Shown here: piece after piece, positions 43,981 through 53,764 of the stretch
How positions within the stretch are numbered: position 1 is the stretch's first letter
Layout of the letters: every line of letters begins with the position of its first letter
Assembly: GCA_050953285.1 (NCBI GenBank)
Contig: JBMNMK010000002.1
Coordinates: forward strand, 620,001 to 684,000
Source: Olsenella_K sp050953285
Lineage (GTDB): Bacteria; Actinomycetota; Coriobacteriia; Coriobacteriales; Atopobiaceae
DNA length: 64,000 bases
Direction: 5' to 3'
The notes under the pieces: generated by a model
The model's database searches: none
Told to the model about the DNA's origin: nothing
What the model saw: only the letters and a program-made list of their open reading frames with translations
Program-made: the position numbers and the translations under genes

Positions 43981-45205
43981 TGTCAGTGCCTCAAATGATA
44001 TTGCATCCGATGGGGTAACGAGGCCAAGCGAGTCAGAAGCTGTCTCTGATGAAAGTGAAATCTTTGACACGCCTTCCTTGATAAACGTAACGCGAGTAAA
44101 GCCCCAGCCATATCTCTTAAGGACCGTGGGCGATAAAAACGTCTCACAGTCAGTGCTCGTCAAGAGAGTGCAGGCACCGGTAGCCATGTTGGCAAATACG
44201 TCTCCTGATACCAGCACAGCAGGAAACATCACTCTCACGCCGCCCGCTACGACGCCGTATGAGTACTATACCGGCCAGGATATGTCTATCCAGCTGGCCT
44301 ACAACTGGAAAGATGCCGACAATCACCCGCCTGTGCGCGTGTATCTGCAATTTAGTGATTCTGCAGGAACGTTTTCCGCGTCTAATCAGAATTTGATTCC
44401 AGGTGACACAACCTATTATGCAGATCCAGAAAATAAGAAATTCCCCTTTACCGTACATAAGGTAAACGATACGACCTATTACCTTGACTTTTCTGCCGAC
44501 TATACAGGCGCTTCATTTAGTTTCAATCTGTTGCCAACCTATCCTTCACCCACAAGTGCAGGAGGAACGGCCAAAATTTGGGCATCGGTAGTGCCAAACG
44601 ACACCGATGTCAATGCTGTATTAGAACCTACCGACGGCAAATCGTTTGAAGGTAGCTGGACCACGGCACGTGACACATATCAAGTAGCAAAGACAGTAAA
44701 CGATGGCACCCATTACGTACGCGGAACTGTTACGCAAGACGGCACAGAAAAGAATGTCTACTTCATTAGCGGTATGCAGTTCAGTGTGGATTCAGGTAGA
44801 ACGGCACGCACGCAACCTACCGTGGATTCGCAGGGTCGCGATTTAGTGCAGAGCATCACGTATAGCGATGTCATTGAGTTGCCGGATGGGGTGAATATCA
44901 ATCCAGATATTCTGTCCAATTGGACAGCAGGAAGCACAATTTCGGCTAGAAATTGGAGCCTGTGGCGCCCGGGACTGCTAGGGGATCAGAATCCTGCGGG
45001 AGGTAATGGACGCTATAGAACGCTGTCGGTCGGCGGAATTCCTGTTCTTGCGCTATACGACGTTAGTAATTACACGGACTATTACGATGACATGAGCTCC
45101 ATTTCCGCAACATTGGTTGACGAGAAGCACATCAAGCTGGAATGGACATATTCCAATAGCCAAGACTCACGGAGCTTTTCTGATGGTGTGAAGTACACGG
45201 TCTAT

Positions 45206-45213
45206 TTTGGCAA
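45206..45213. repeat. Target duplication, left, IS copy 2
   Basis: TTTGGCAA, repeated exactly at 46360-46367. Length matches copy 1 duplications. Confidence 0.92.
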
Positions 45214-45220
45214 CTCTCTG

Positions 45221-46267
45221 TTAGACCAGCATTGACGTAGCCGCTCCCTGCCGTTGCCAATAGTCCCAGAAGGGCTGGGGACGATCGATCATCTGGCGCC
45301 TCGTATGCTCGTAGAAGCCGCAGGCGCTCTGGCCGGAAAGCGTCTGAAGCCCGTCTGCGTCCGAGCGCCTTGCCTGCTCGAGCCAAAGGAACCAGGAGAG
45401 GTAGTGGTCCAGCCACTTGGTGGATACGCCGTGGAATGGGGCAAGGAAGATGCGCAGCCTCTGGTGCATCGCGTTGACCATGCCAAGCTCGCCGTCCTTC
45501 TGCAGGCGCGTGTCGGTGGCGGCATGCTCGGTGATGCCGAGGGCGGGAAGCACGCGCTTGTAGCCCTGATGGGCGTCGGTCGCCACCCAGGTGCCAGGAC
45601 CGAGACCCTTGATGGCGTCTCTCAGGGCCTCATCCTTCGGCCTTCCCCTGTCGGCCACGCGGCAGAGCTCGTCTCCGGCATCATTGGCTCCGCAGATGAC
45701 GCAGACCTTGAGGTTGGAGATGCCGCGCGCATGGACGGCGCCGCCGTGCTTGTGAGGCTTCCTCGGCATCTTGGCAGCACTCCTTGCCCTGTTTCCCGTG
45801 AGGGACTCGTCGAGGTAGGCGCCGTCTACCTGCCAGGAGACCGAAGGTCCGGTCCTGAAGGCGAGAAGCGAGCGCGCCATGACCTCGCAGAGTCTCATGC
45901 GCATGAACCAGGAGGTCCTGAGGCACACATGGCACGTCTTCGCGCACTGCCTCAGGCTTGAGCCCGAAAGCGTTGCTTCCACGAAGAGCGCCCAGGTCGT
46001 GGCATCGAGCTTCGAGGCGGCGAGCAGGCCCCTGCTCTTGGACGAGAACGTCCTCCCGCACCCCTTGCAGAGCCAGCGCTGGGAGCCGTCGGCATTGTGC
46101 CCTTTCCTGATGAAGGAGGAAGAGCCGCACCGGGGGCATGATCTGGGCGTCGCGCCATCTGCCTGCTTGCCAAGCTCGCGCGCGACCGCCGCCTTCGTGG
46201 CACAGATGAGCTCACGCTTCTCCCCGAGGGAGAGCCCCTCCATCTCATGGAGTATGATGTCCAGCAT
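45221..46267 (-). CDS. IS1595 family transposase, second copy
   Basis: Identical in sequence to the transposase at 26723-27769, with zinc ribbon then DDE-type core; the shadow frames of both copies also agree, so the DNA is nearly or fully identical. ATG 46267 corresponds to the preferred start in copy 1, with the same hairpin covering its ribosome site. It is transcribed opposite to the adhesin that it interrupts, so adhesin transcription would not drive it. The element is probably active or was recently. Confidence 0.92.
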   Translation of the reverse strand: MLDIILHEMEGLSLGEKRELICATKAAVARELGKQADGATPRSCPRCGSSSFIRKGHNADGSQRWLCKGCGRTFSSKSRGLLAASKLDATTWALFVEATLSGSSLRQCAKTCHVCLRTSWFMRMRLCEVMARSLLAFRTGPSVSWQVDGAYLDESLTGNRARSAAKMPRKPHKHGGAVHARGISNLKVCVICGANDAGDELCRVADRGRPKDEALRDAIKGLGPGTWVATDAHQGYKRVLPALGITEHAATDTRLQKDGELGMVNAMHQRLRIFLAPFHGVSTKWLDHYLSWFLWLEQARRSDADGLQTLSGQSACGFYEHTRRQMIDRPQPFWDYWQRQGAATSMLV

Positions 46268-46327
46268 CCCGTCCCCGTCTCTTCGATGTTGATGTTTGGC
46301 GACATTCATCCTAGGGCGGGGACGGGA
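46267..46327 (-). promoter_or_regulatory. Transposase ribosome-site stem, copy 2
   Basis: The same 11-bp inverted repeat as in copy 1, covering the ribosome site and the A of the ATG. Confidence 0.6.
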
Positions 46328-46359
46328 CATTATTACGTCAACGCTGGTCTAACGGAGAG

Positions 46360-46367
46360 TTTGGCAA
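46360..46367. repeat. Target duplication, right, IS copy 2
   Basis: TTTGGCAA, identical to 45206-45213. The adhesin frame resumes at 46368 when one copy is removed. Confidence 0.92.
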
Positions 46368-49300
46368 CAAAGACTTCTATAGCGAAGACACGAGTGAAAA
46401 AGCACTTACGAATACAGTGGACCAAACCGTGAAGTATACGTATTCGGATGATCTGACAACTCAAGCGAGTGCAAAAGTTACTCCAGGCATTGCTGAAACG
46501 GCGGTTACGCTGAACAAGACACATGAGCAAACCTATAACAGCATCGTGCGCGGAGAAGAAGTTAAATTTAGCGTTTCTGGCTCCGTTAGTGGTACTGAGG
46601 GTGTTGAGGCTACGAGTCTGGTGGATCATTTGCCGACGGCATACTACATGACACCTGACCAAATAGTGCAACAGCTGAGCGTGTCAGATGACTCTGCCAT
46701 AACCATTACCGCACAGCACGTTCGTCTGGTGAAGCCAGAAGATCATTTAAGTGTGACCACGGGGGATGGAACTACACAAGGTACTACCGATACGCAACAC
46801 GCTCACACGGGTGGTGCATATGATAATGCCCCACATAAGGCTTCGGACTTTGCTGAAATCACCAATTCAGACGCAACGGTAACGTTCACGCGCACGAGCG
46901 ACGGACGCATCCAGGTGGTTTGTGGCCAAAACACGGAAACGGTTGATGCAAATGGTGATGCTGTTTCAACTCTGCTTGATAACTGGGGCTATGTGGTTCA
47001 GTACGAAACGACGTTTGATATTATCAAGGCAATAGATGGCATACTCACTGAGTCAAGCGACATCAGTTTGAATCCTGTTTTTGCAACCGCTAAAGACAGC
47101 TTCATGCTGGCGCGTGACAACGGAATAGACGAAGATCAGCGTAACAACGCTGCTGGTGGTGGAAATGCAGTTAACGAAGTTCAGCTGGTAAATGGTGACG
47201 ATGTGATTGCATCTGCTACCAGTAGCGTGAGTATCAGCCAAGAGTATCGAATTGATAAGGATGCGCAGGTAAACGGAGAATGGCGAGGAGACGATCTATC
47301 AGACGATAATATCGTAGCTCCAGGCAGCGTAGTGCCGTATCGCGTAACAGTGACGCGCACAGCAAGCGATGATAGCCCTGATTATGATGCGCTGCCATTT
47401 GAAGATTTCATACGCCAAGCTCAGATCCTGCTGGTACCAGCCAATGATAGAAATGCGCATTTGGCAACAGATTACAATTTGCAGCCAACGGAATATAGCG
47501 GACAAAGCTACTACGTACTTGCGGCTCAAAGTGATACGGAGCCTACGGTCTATAAGAACGTGTGGTTTAGTGCAACTGTTGACAGCGCGTCATATGACCT
47601 GTGCGCGGACAGCGTGACGGTTACACCTTCTGGGTCTGAAGGTGATATGACTCTGGCGCGGTGGTACTTGCATACGGCATCGTACGGGAAGAGCAGTACA
47701 CTTCAAGTCTCCTACGCCACGCTGGCAGATCCTGATGCTACAGGTTATCAGGTGCCTTCAGATGGAAGTATTTATCGCCAAGACAATACTGCTTATTTGG
47801 GTGACCAGCAGGGAGAGCGCTTGTTTGATGAAGTGACAGTACCAGTAAGTAAACTGGCACCACAGAAGCGCATAATAACAGACTTAGGCAACCCAGATGA
47901 CCCCGCTGATGATGCGCTTGTCACGTCTTCTGTGTTGCAAGAGGGTCATGAAGTCACGTATCGCTTGGGCATTATCCATGCGGGTGATGCCTCGGTTGAG
48001 CTTACCAATAAAGATTTTTATGACATATTGCCCAAGGGGATAAGCGCGGTGGAAAGCGTTATTTTCCCGAGTGGCAATAGTGGGTTGAAGGTTGAGGATG
48101 GCAATGCATGGCATGTCAGCCAGACGGCACCTGATTCAACGGTTACGGAAGATAACCAATACTATTTGGTATGGGAAGACTCGTTTAAGTTGACGGTCAG
48201 TGCAGACTCCTACATCTATGTCACCATCAAGATGCCCGATGATTGGCAGACGTATAGAAATACCTATGTCGAAACTGGTGTGACCAATACCGAGGTGTTG
48301 CAAAAGCAGGAGTCTTCGGTCTATCACTCGTTTGAGCCTACGGTAGCGCGCCTGCAGAAGGGTGTTGTTGAGACAAGCTATACCCTTGCTGATTCTGGTC
48401 GGAACAGCATCGTTTACGGTAATGGCAAAATGCTCGGAGAGTACGCAAATGTTGCGGGTAGCGCTATTACCACTGAAAATGGCAGGTCCGAGTATGTAAC
48501 TTCCGGTATCCAGTACGGTGACGGTTTTAACCGCCGTTTGCGCTATGGATTTGTAACGTACTACACCACATTGGTCAATGATGGTAATACGCGGCTGTAT
48601 ATCAATGATATTCAAGACAAGGTGCCTGAAGGTTTTTCCTTCTTGGGTGGCTCAAGTTATGGAGTTGGAACTGATGGACACCCTACGCGTATTGTGTTGA
48701 GTGTGGCGCCGAGTGGTACTCCATGGGGAACAACATATTCATACACTGACTTTGGCACGTTGGTAAATAATGCATACACCATTTCAAATGGGTCAAAGAG
48801 CTATATGGCTAAGCAGGCAGGGGTACATGCCACGGTTTCTGGCAATGATGTGTACTTCAAGATTGATAACACGTACCCATCTAGTGAGCCTTTGAGCACC
48901 AATGCTACCGGCAATCTTTCCTACGATGAAGAACGTGGACAGTACTATTTGAACCCCAATGAGTACATCGGCTTTGCCTATGTGATGGTTACTAACGATG
49001 CTACCTTGGATACAGAAACCAACTTGGTGGCTATGCCCTTTGACAGCCAAGATGTAAATGTCCAGCTGGCAAATGATGTCAAGATAGAGTCCACCGACTT
49101 TGGTGAAACGCAGAAAAACGATGGCTCTTCCAGTTTGGAAGACACTGCGTTTGCGCAGGATAATGCACTGGTAGGAACTGGTGCAACCACACAATGGCTG
49201 GTGAGCTCGGTAGACTTGGTTGCGTCTAGGCCAGTGCCAGGTATTTCTAAGAAGGTTTATTCCAAGACGTCAACTTCTGGAACTGAAACACAAAACCCCG

Positions 49301-51346
49301 CATATGCTTCTGCAACAGATACCGTGACTTGGGATATAACAGCAAGAAACGATGGAACATCGCCCATTGACAACTACGTTATCAGCGATGAAATAGATGC
49401 TCCGTACGTGTACACCGGTGCCGTGTCTTTAGGTCTGAATAACAATTCACCTCTGCAATTAATGAATATTACCAGTTGGAACATAGACACATCTATTGAA
49501 CCAGATACATCTAAGCCGGTAACAGCGGCGAACGCCCTGAGCGCTCGGTTTATTGGAACCACACCTGATGGCTCAATGCAGTACATGACGCTTACGGTAA
49601 ATGGAGATCCAGTAACACTGAAAAGCTCTCGAAGCCATGATCCAGAGGTGCAAGTGAGGTTGGTCAGGACCAACGAAGGAAAGCTACGTCTTGATGTGAT
49701 GCCGTGCCGAGTCTACGAGTGGAGTGCAAGTACCGCACTTCCCGCCGGTATGGTGAGTACGCTTAGATTGAGTACGGTGAATAATGGCGAATATGCGGGA
49801 AACACCTTGTTCAACAGCGCAACTATGACGCCACTTACAGGTAAGGAAATGGATCGCAATGCCGTTGTGAACGGCACGCCCATTGATGCCTATACCGTGC
49901 ATACCGCAGACGGGCAAGATGTGACCCGAGCTGCTGTGACTACTGATGCTGTCATTCCTATTCGTGATTTTGCGGGTACTACATCAATCATTACGGTGTC
50001 GCAAACCACCGGTGAGGGCTCTGACCAGCAGGTCAATTCTGCAACGTCAGAAACGAGTCCTAACTACATCACGCTGGCGGATCCAGAGAAAACCTTTGAG
50101 TACACGCTTGAAGTGACCAATTCGAGTCAAGATGCCTTAAATGACATCACGCTAGTCAATGGCTTGCCAGAAGAGGATGATCACTACACGTTCTATACCA
50201 CCAATAAGCGCGATAGCCAATTTCTGGTGCAGTTTGCCAGTGATCCACAGGTTAAAGTGCAAGTAAAGACCGCAGATGGAGAATGGCAAGATCTTGATTC
50301 CAGCACTTACACGGTGGAATTTGGTACTGCAACAGAGTTTGACGAGAATGACTTTACGCTCACGGAGTCTGACGATACCCGCTGGTCTGACGCCAGCTCA
50401 TTTGCAAGCAATGTGGGTGACATATCCACGGCGCGCTCCATGCGTATCCATGTGAATCAGCTCAATCTTGAGCCAGGCTCAAGTGTGCGTGCGGTTTATG
50501 AGGCAAAGGTGCCGACGCAGGTAGAAGGAACGGCTATAGCATGGAATTCATTTGGCTATAGAGCCACGTCTGCGGAGCATGTGCTTGAGGCAACGCCGCT
50601 CAAGGTGGGCGTGCGTATTGAGAAGCCGTGGACAGCTCGAGTTGCCAAGCTGGCAGAAGACTACAGCTACACCAACTCCGAGGGGCAAGTTGTTTCGGGT
50701 AAGCTCTACGACGGAACAGATGGCGAGCATGCTCAAACAGACGATAAGGACGTGCTCTCTCACATAGATGCGCTGTCTGGCGCGGTTATAGGCCTCTATA
50801 GTCCCAGCAAGGCAGAGGCGCTGCAGGATCTCTCGAGTTTCCAAAGCAACCTTGATGAGTGGCAGCTTGCCGAGACTGCTGTTCCTCTCAGCGTGGAGCA
50901 TAACGGCACCACGTATTATCTGAAAGATCTACAGCAGACCAACGTGGGCGCGGGCATGGTGCAGCCTATCGTTATGTTTACGGGACTGACGGAAAGTGAG
51001 TACCTGGTCAAAGAGCTTAAGGCACCAAGTGGCTACACTTTGGGTGAGAACAAGGAGATAGTGATTTCATCCACTGATACCGTTGCTTACCAGTGGGGTG
51101 GAAGTTCTGTGCCACCTACAGGACATGAGTCTGAAGATGATGTAGACGAGTCGAGTTACCATATAAGCACCTACTTTACCGATCCGTCCGAGGAGGCATT
51201 GGAGCTGCCAAGTGCTGGTGGTGAAGGCATCTTCTCGTTCATTATGAACGGGTTGGCAATAATGGCTGCGGCGGCAGGTGCATACAAGATCCATCAGAAT
51301 AAGAGGGCCAGAGGATAAGACACTTCTCGTACCTGTGCACATTGAT

Positions 51347-51392
51347 GAGGTCGCCTAGGATGAGCTGCAATTTAGCCATTCTGGGCGACCTC
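51347..51392 (+). terminator. Likely terminator of the adhesin gene
   Basis: GAGGTCGCC (51347-51355) pairs with GGCGACCTC (51384-51392) across a 28-base loop. No strong T run, so it is only a candidate. Confidence 0.55.
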
Positions 51393-51432
51393 TCATGTAT
51401 CGGTCGTCTCGCTACGCGCGCCCCAGCGTGGT

Positions 51433-51452
51433 CACGGTCTCCACATGGAATG
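51433..51452. repeat. 20-bp direct repeat, right partner of the rlmD 3' end
   Basis: CACGGTCTCCACATGGAATG, identical to 52379-52398. It marks the far side of an AT-rich stretch beside rlmD and may be a decayed attachment site. Confidence 0.75.
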
Positions 51453-51594
51453 CAGAAACTGTTGCCCTACCATCGTTGATACAACTGAATTTTTCTACTT
51501 TTGAACTATATGAACAGTGTGCATTTGAAACCCCTTGAACGAAATGCATGGTGTGCATTATTGAACGATTAACTGCTGCGATCAACAAGGGGTC

Positions 51595-51897
51595 TCATTT
51601 CTGTACTGCAAGCTGGGATTTATGCCTTGCTTTGCTGATAAGTTCTTCTGCAATAACACTGAGTGCCATACAAATGCCACATACTACTCCCATGTATATT
51701 TCTTTTGATTTGCCAATATACTTTGTCCCAGACTTTGTAAGTTCGTAAATTGGAATTCCGAGTATTTTGACTGTTAGTGCATTTACATCTGTACTATGTG
51801 CGTTAGTAAATCCGAAGTAAATTGCGATGCTCATCAATAGCATCGCAATAGCAAAGCCAACTGCCAGACCAATCAGGATTTTAAATTTTTTCTTCAT
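51595..51897 (-). CDS. Small two-helix membrane protein of unknown function
   Basis: About 100 residues with two hydrophobic segments, ILIGLAVGFAIAMLLMSI near the N-terminus and MGVVCGICMALSVIAEELI near the C-terminus. A basic N-terminus (MKKKFK) and a basic tail are consistent with both ends facing the cytoplasm. The ATG at 51897 follows GGGAGA; the in-frame TTG at 51912 is less likely. The gene is AT-rich and lies between the two 20-bp direct repeats, so it may be cargo of an integrated element. No family is recognised. Confidence 0.65.
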   Translation of the reverse strand: MKKKFKILIGLAVGFAIAMLLMSIAIYFGFTNAHSTDVNALTVKILGIPIYELTKSGTKYIGKSKEIYMGVVCGICMALSVIAEELISKARHKSQLAVQK

Positions 51898-52357
51898 AGG
51901 CTTTTCTCCCAATAAATTCCGATTTAATTTGCACTATCATCCTCATGTACATATTTTTCTGCATAAGGGAGCATTTCTTTCGCCATATATCAAAGCTACT
52001 GCGTCAGTAATCAGGTGATATAAAATAATGTGCTCGAACATTCGTGCCTGTTCAAATTTGCATTAATGTGTCTATATCACATTCGGTGTATTCTCTTATT
52101 ACTACACTATCTCCCCGACTACCTTTTTTACGAAAACCCAGTCTGACATCCAACTCCTACACTCAGTACCGCAATATCCAACTCCAGGTCTCAACCCCTG
52201 ACATCCAGATGCGAGTCTCGACCCTGCTACAAAATGTTCACATTGCATTTTGAGATCCTTTTTGGATAAGTTTCCTCACAGTGTTCCACTTCACGCCAGC
52301 CGAAGATATCAAGTGTTCGAAAAACCGCTTGAAATCAAGGGTTTTCCCGCATAGTTC
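51898..52357. other. AT-rich spacer at the 3' side of rlmD
   Basis: No convincing gene. Short open frames on the plus strand lack ribosome sites. The stretch has the look of foreign or decayed DNA. It runs up to the rlmD stop at 52358; the 20-bp repeat lies just inside that gene. Confidence 0.5.
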
Positions 52358-53686
52358 TCAAATCCGTGACATCAATACCACGGTCTCCACATGGAATGTT
52401 TGTGGGAAGAGATCTACTGGGGTAATGCTCGTGGGCTTAAAAACGCCACGCTCTCTAAAGCGAGCCAAATCTCTGGCAAGTGTGGCAGGATCGCAGCTTA
52501 CATAGGCTATGGCACGCGCTTTCTGACAAGACAGTTTATCCACTACAGACGCGGCAAGTCCTGCGCGTGGCGGGTCAACCACAATGATATCGGCATCCGA
52601 ATCGGGAAACTCCAGGTCAGCATCTCCACCAATAGGATCCGCGTTATCCAGGCCGGCGGCATCTAGGTTACGCCTCAGGTCACGCACGGCCGGCCCATAT
52701 GATTCCACCGCATCGACCCAGCTACAGGCACGTGCCAACGGAAGGGTGAAGGTACCAGCGCCACAGTAGAGGTCCATGGCAACATCGCTTGACTGAGGCT
52801 TTAAGCCGGACAGTACGAGCTCCTGGAGTTTCTCGGCTGCTTTCGTGTTTACTTGAAAAAATGAAGGTGCCGAGAGATACATGCGCTCGCCACCAATGCG
52901 CTCGGTCCAAAAGCCCTGTCCTGAGAGCACCTCAACGCCTGCAATTTTTCTTGCCTTGGTAGGCCCTTTGCTCATGACGCGCACAACCGAGTTTGGCTTC
53001 AACGCGTCTTCCAGCACTTTTGCTACCTGCGCGCGTGGGAACGCAGCCGGGCGCGTCCAGAGCGCCACCTCGGTCTGACCGGTGTGTTGAGAGGTGCGGA
53101 TGCCAATGCGCTCAAAATCCAGCTGGTGAGAGGTGGCAAGATAGCTAAGCGCGCCCGAGACAGCCTTTACAACCTTGCCTTTTGCGGCAAAGAGCGGACA
53201 CGAGTCCACCTTAATGATCGACGTGCCATCCGCGCCGTGCAGGCCAATGCGCACTTGGTGGCCCTGCCGTGCACACCCCAGTTCAATCTTGTTGCGATAG
53301 CCCCACTCAGGTGACGGGGCTTCTGTCTGGGCGACAAGTGCTTCTGCTTGGGAAGCATCTGCGTGCCCAATGCGGACAAGGGCATCTACCACGGACGATC
53401 GCTTGGCTTTGAGCTGAAGTGCGCGCGACATGTGCGCCCAGGGACAGCCGCCGCAGACATCGGCATACGGGCATGCGGGGACTACGCGCTCACGCGAGGG
53501 CGTAACCACCTGGACCGTGCGCGCCTTGAGGAAGCTCTTCTCCTCACGCACGACTTCTGCCAAGACAATATCGCCTGGTACCGCACCATATACAAACGCC
53601 GTCTTGCCCTCAGGCGTGTGCGCTATGGCATCTGCGCCGTAGGCCATACGCTCAATCGAGAGCTCAAGCTGTGTGCCTCTGGACAT
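52358..53686 (-). CDS. rlmD: 23S rRNA (uracil-5-)-methyltransferase
   Basis: A RumA/TrmA-type methyltransferase that makes 5-methyluridine in rRNA. It is 442 residues. The TRAM domain is N-terminal, then the iron-sulfur cysteines (CPYADVCGGCPW, and a later C), then the SAM domain with MDLYCGAGTFTLPLA, VVDPPRAGL and the catalytic Cys in YVSCDPATLARDL. The C-terminus is TFHVETVVLMSRI. The 20-bp direct repeat overlaps codons of this tail, so the gene is intact while acting as an integration target. RlmD is preferred to RlmC or TrmA, but the exact position modified cannot be told from sequence. Confidence 0.93.
   Translation of the reverse strand: MSRGTQLELSIERMAYGADAIAHTPEGKTAFVYGAVPGDIVLAEVVREEKSFLKARTVQVVTPSRERVVPACPYADVCGGCPWAHMSRALQLKAKRSSVVDALVRIGHADASQAEALVAQTEAPSPEWGYRNKIELGCARQGHQVRIGLHGADGTSIIKVDSCPLFAAKGKVVKAVSGALSYLATSHQLDFERIGIRTSQHTGQTEVALWTRPAAFPRAQVAKVLEDALKPNSVVRVMSKGPTKARKIAGVEVLSGQGFWTERIGGERMYLSAPSFFQVNTKAAEKLQELVLSGLKPQSSDVAMDLYCGAGTFTLPLARACSWVDAVESYGPAVRDLRRNLDAAGLDNADPIGGDADLEFPDSDADIIVVDPPRAGLAASVVDKLSCQKARAIAYVSCDPATLARDLARFRERGVFKPTSITPVDLFPQTFHVETVVLMSRI
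52379..52398. repeat. 20-bp direct repeat inside the rlmD 3' end
   Basis: CACGGTCTCCACATGGAATG, identical to 51433-51452. It covers the codons for HVETV near the end of rlmD. The 3' ends of rumA-type genes are known integration targets of mobile elements, so this fits an attachment site. Confidence 0.75.
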
Positions 53687-53702
53687 GTAACCCCCAAAAA
53701 AG

Positions 53703-53727
53703 CGAGGCCAGAAGTCGTCTGGCCTCG
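53703..53727 (-). terminator. Rho-independent terminator of ppk
   Basis: A perfect 10-bp stem, CGAGGCCAGA (53703-53712) with TCTGGCCTCG (53718-53727), and a run of T on the minus strand. It ends ppk and precedes rlmD. Confidence 0.88.
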
Positions 53728-53764
53728 TTGAACATTCATCAAAGTATAGTGTGCCAAATGGAGG

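Larger units (their letters stand above)
45214..46359 (-). mobile_element. IS1595-like insertion sequence, copy 2
   Basis: 1146 bp, opposite orientation to copy 1, with the same 26-bp terminal repeats and an identical transposase. The copies are 17.4 kb apart and could recombine to invert the DNA between them. The element interrupts the adhesin gene. Confidence 0.94.
43796..51318 (+). pseudogene. Giant LPxAG-anchored surface adhesin, interrupted by an IS element
   Basis: Removing the IS (45214-46359) and one TTTGGCAA duplication gives one open frame of 2122 residues. TTG 43796 is the start, preceded by AGAAAGGA. A signal peptide (KKFVLAACVMIFLALVSA) is followed by a nine-G tract in the codons DAGGGV. 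The body repeats Ig-like or DUF11-like strand regions. The C-terminal region (YLVKELKAPSGYTL) is SpaA/prealbumin-like, and it ends in LPSAGGEGIF, a membrane helix and KRARG. That is a sortase signal, so the protein would be wall-bound or a pilus component. The IS cuts it after about 472 codons, leaving a truncated secreted product. Confidence 0.9.

Noticed and set aside
46417..51318. A separate 1633-residue surface protein gene
   Set aside because: It lacks a signal peptide and a ribosome site, and it joins in frame to the upstream part once the IS is removed.
51433..51560. A leftover piece of a second rlmD gene
   Set aside because: Beyond the 20-bp repeat the codons do not resemble rlmD, so a direct repeat from integration fits better.
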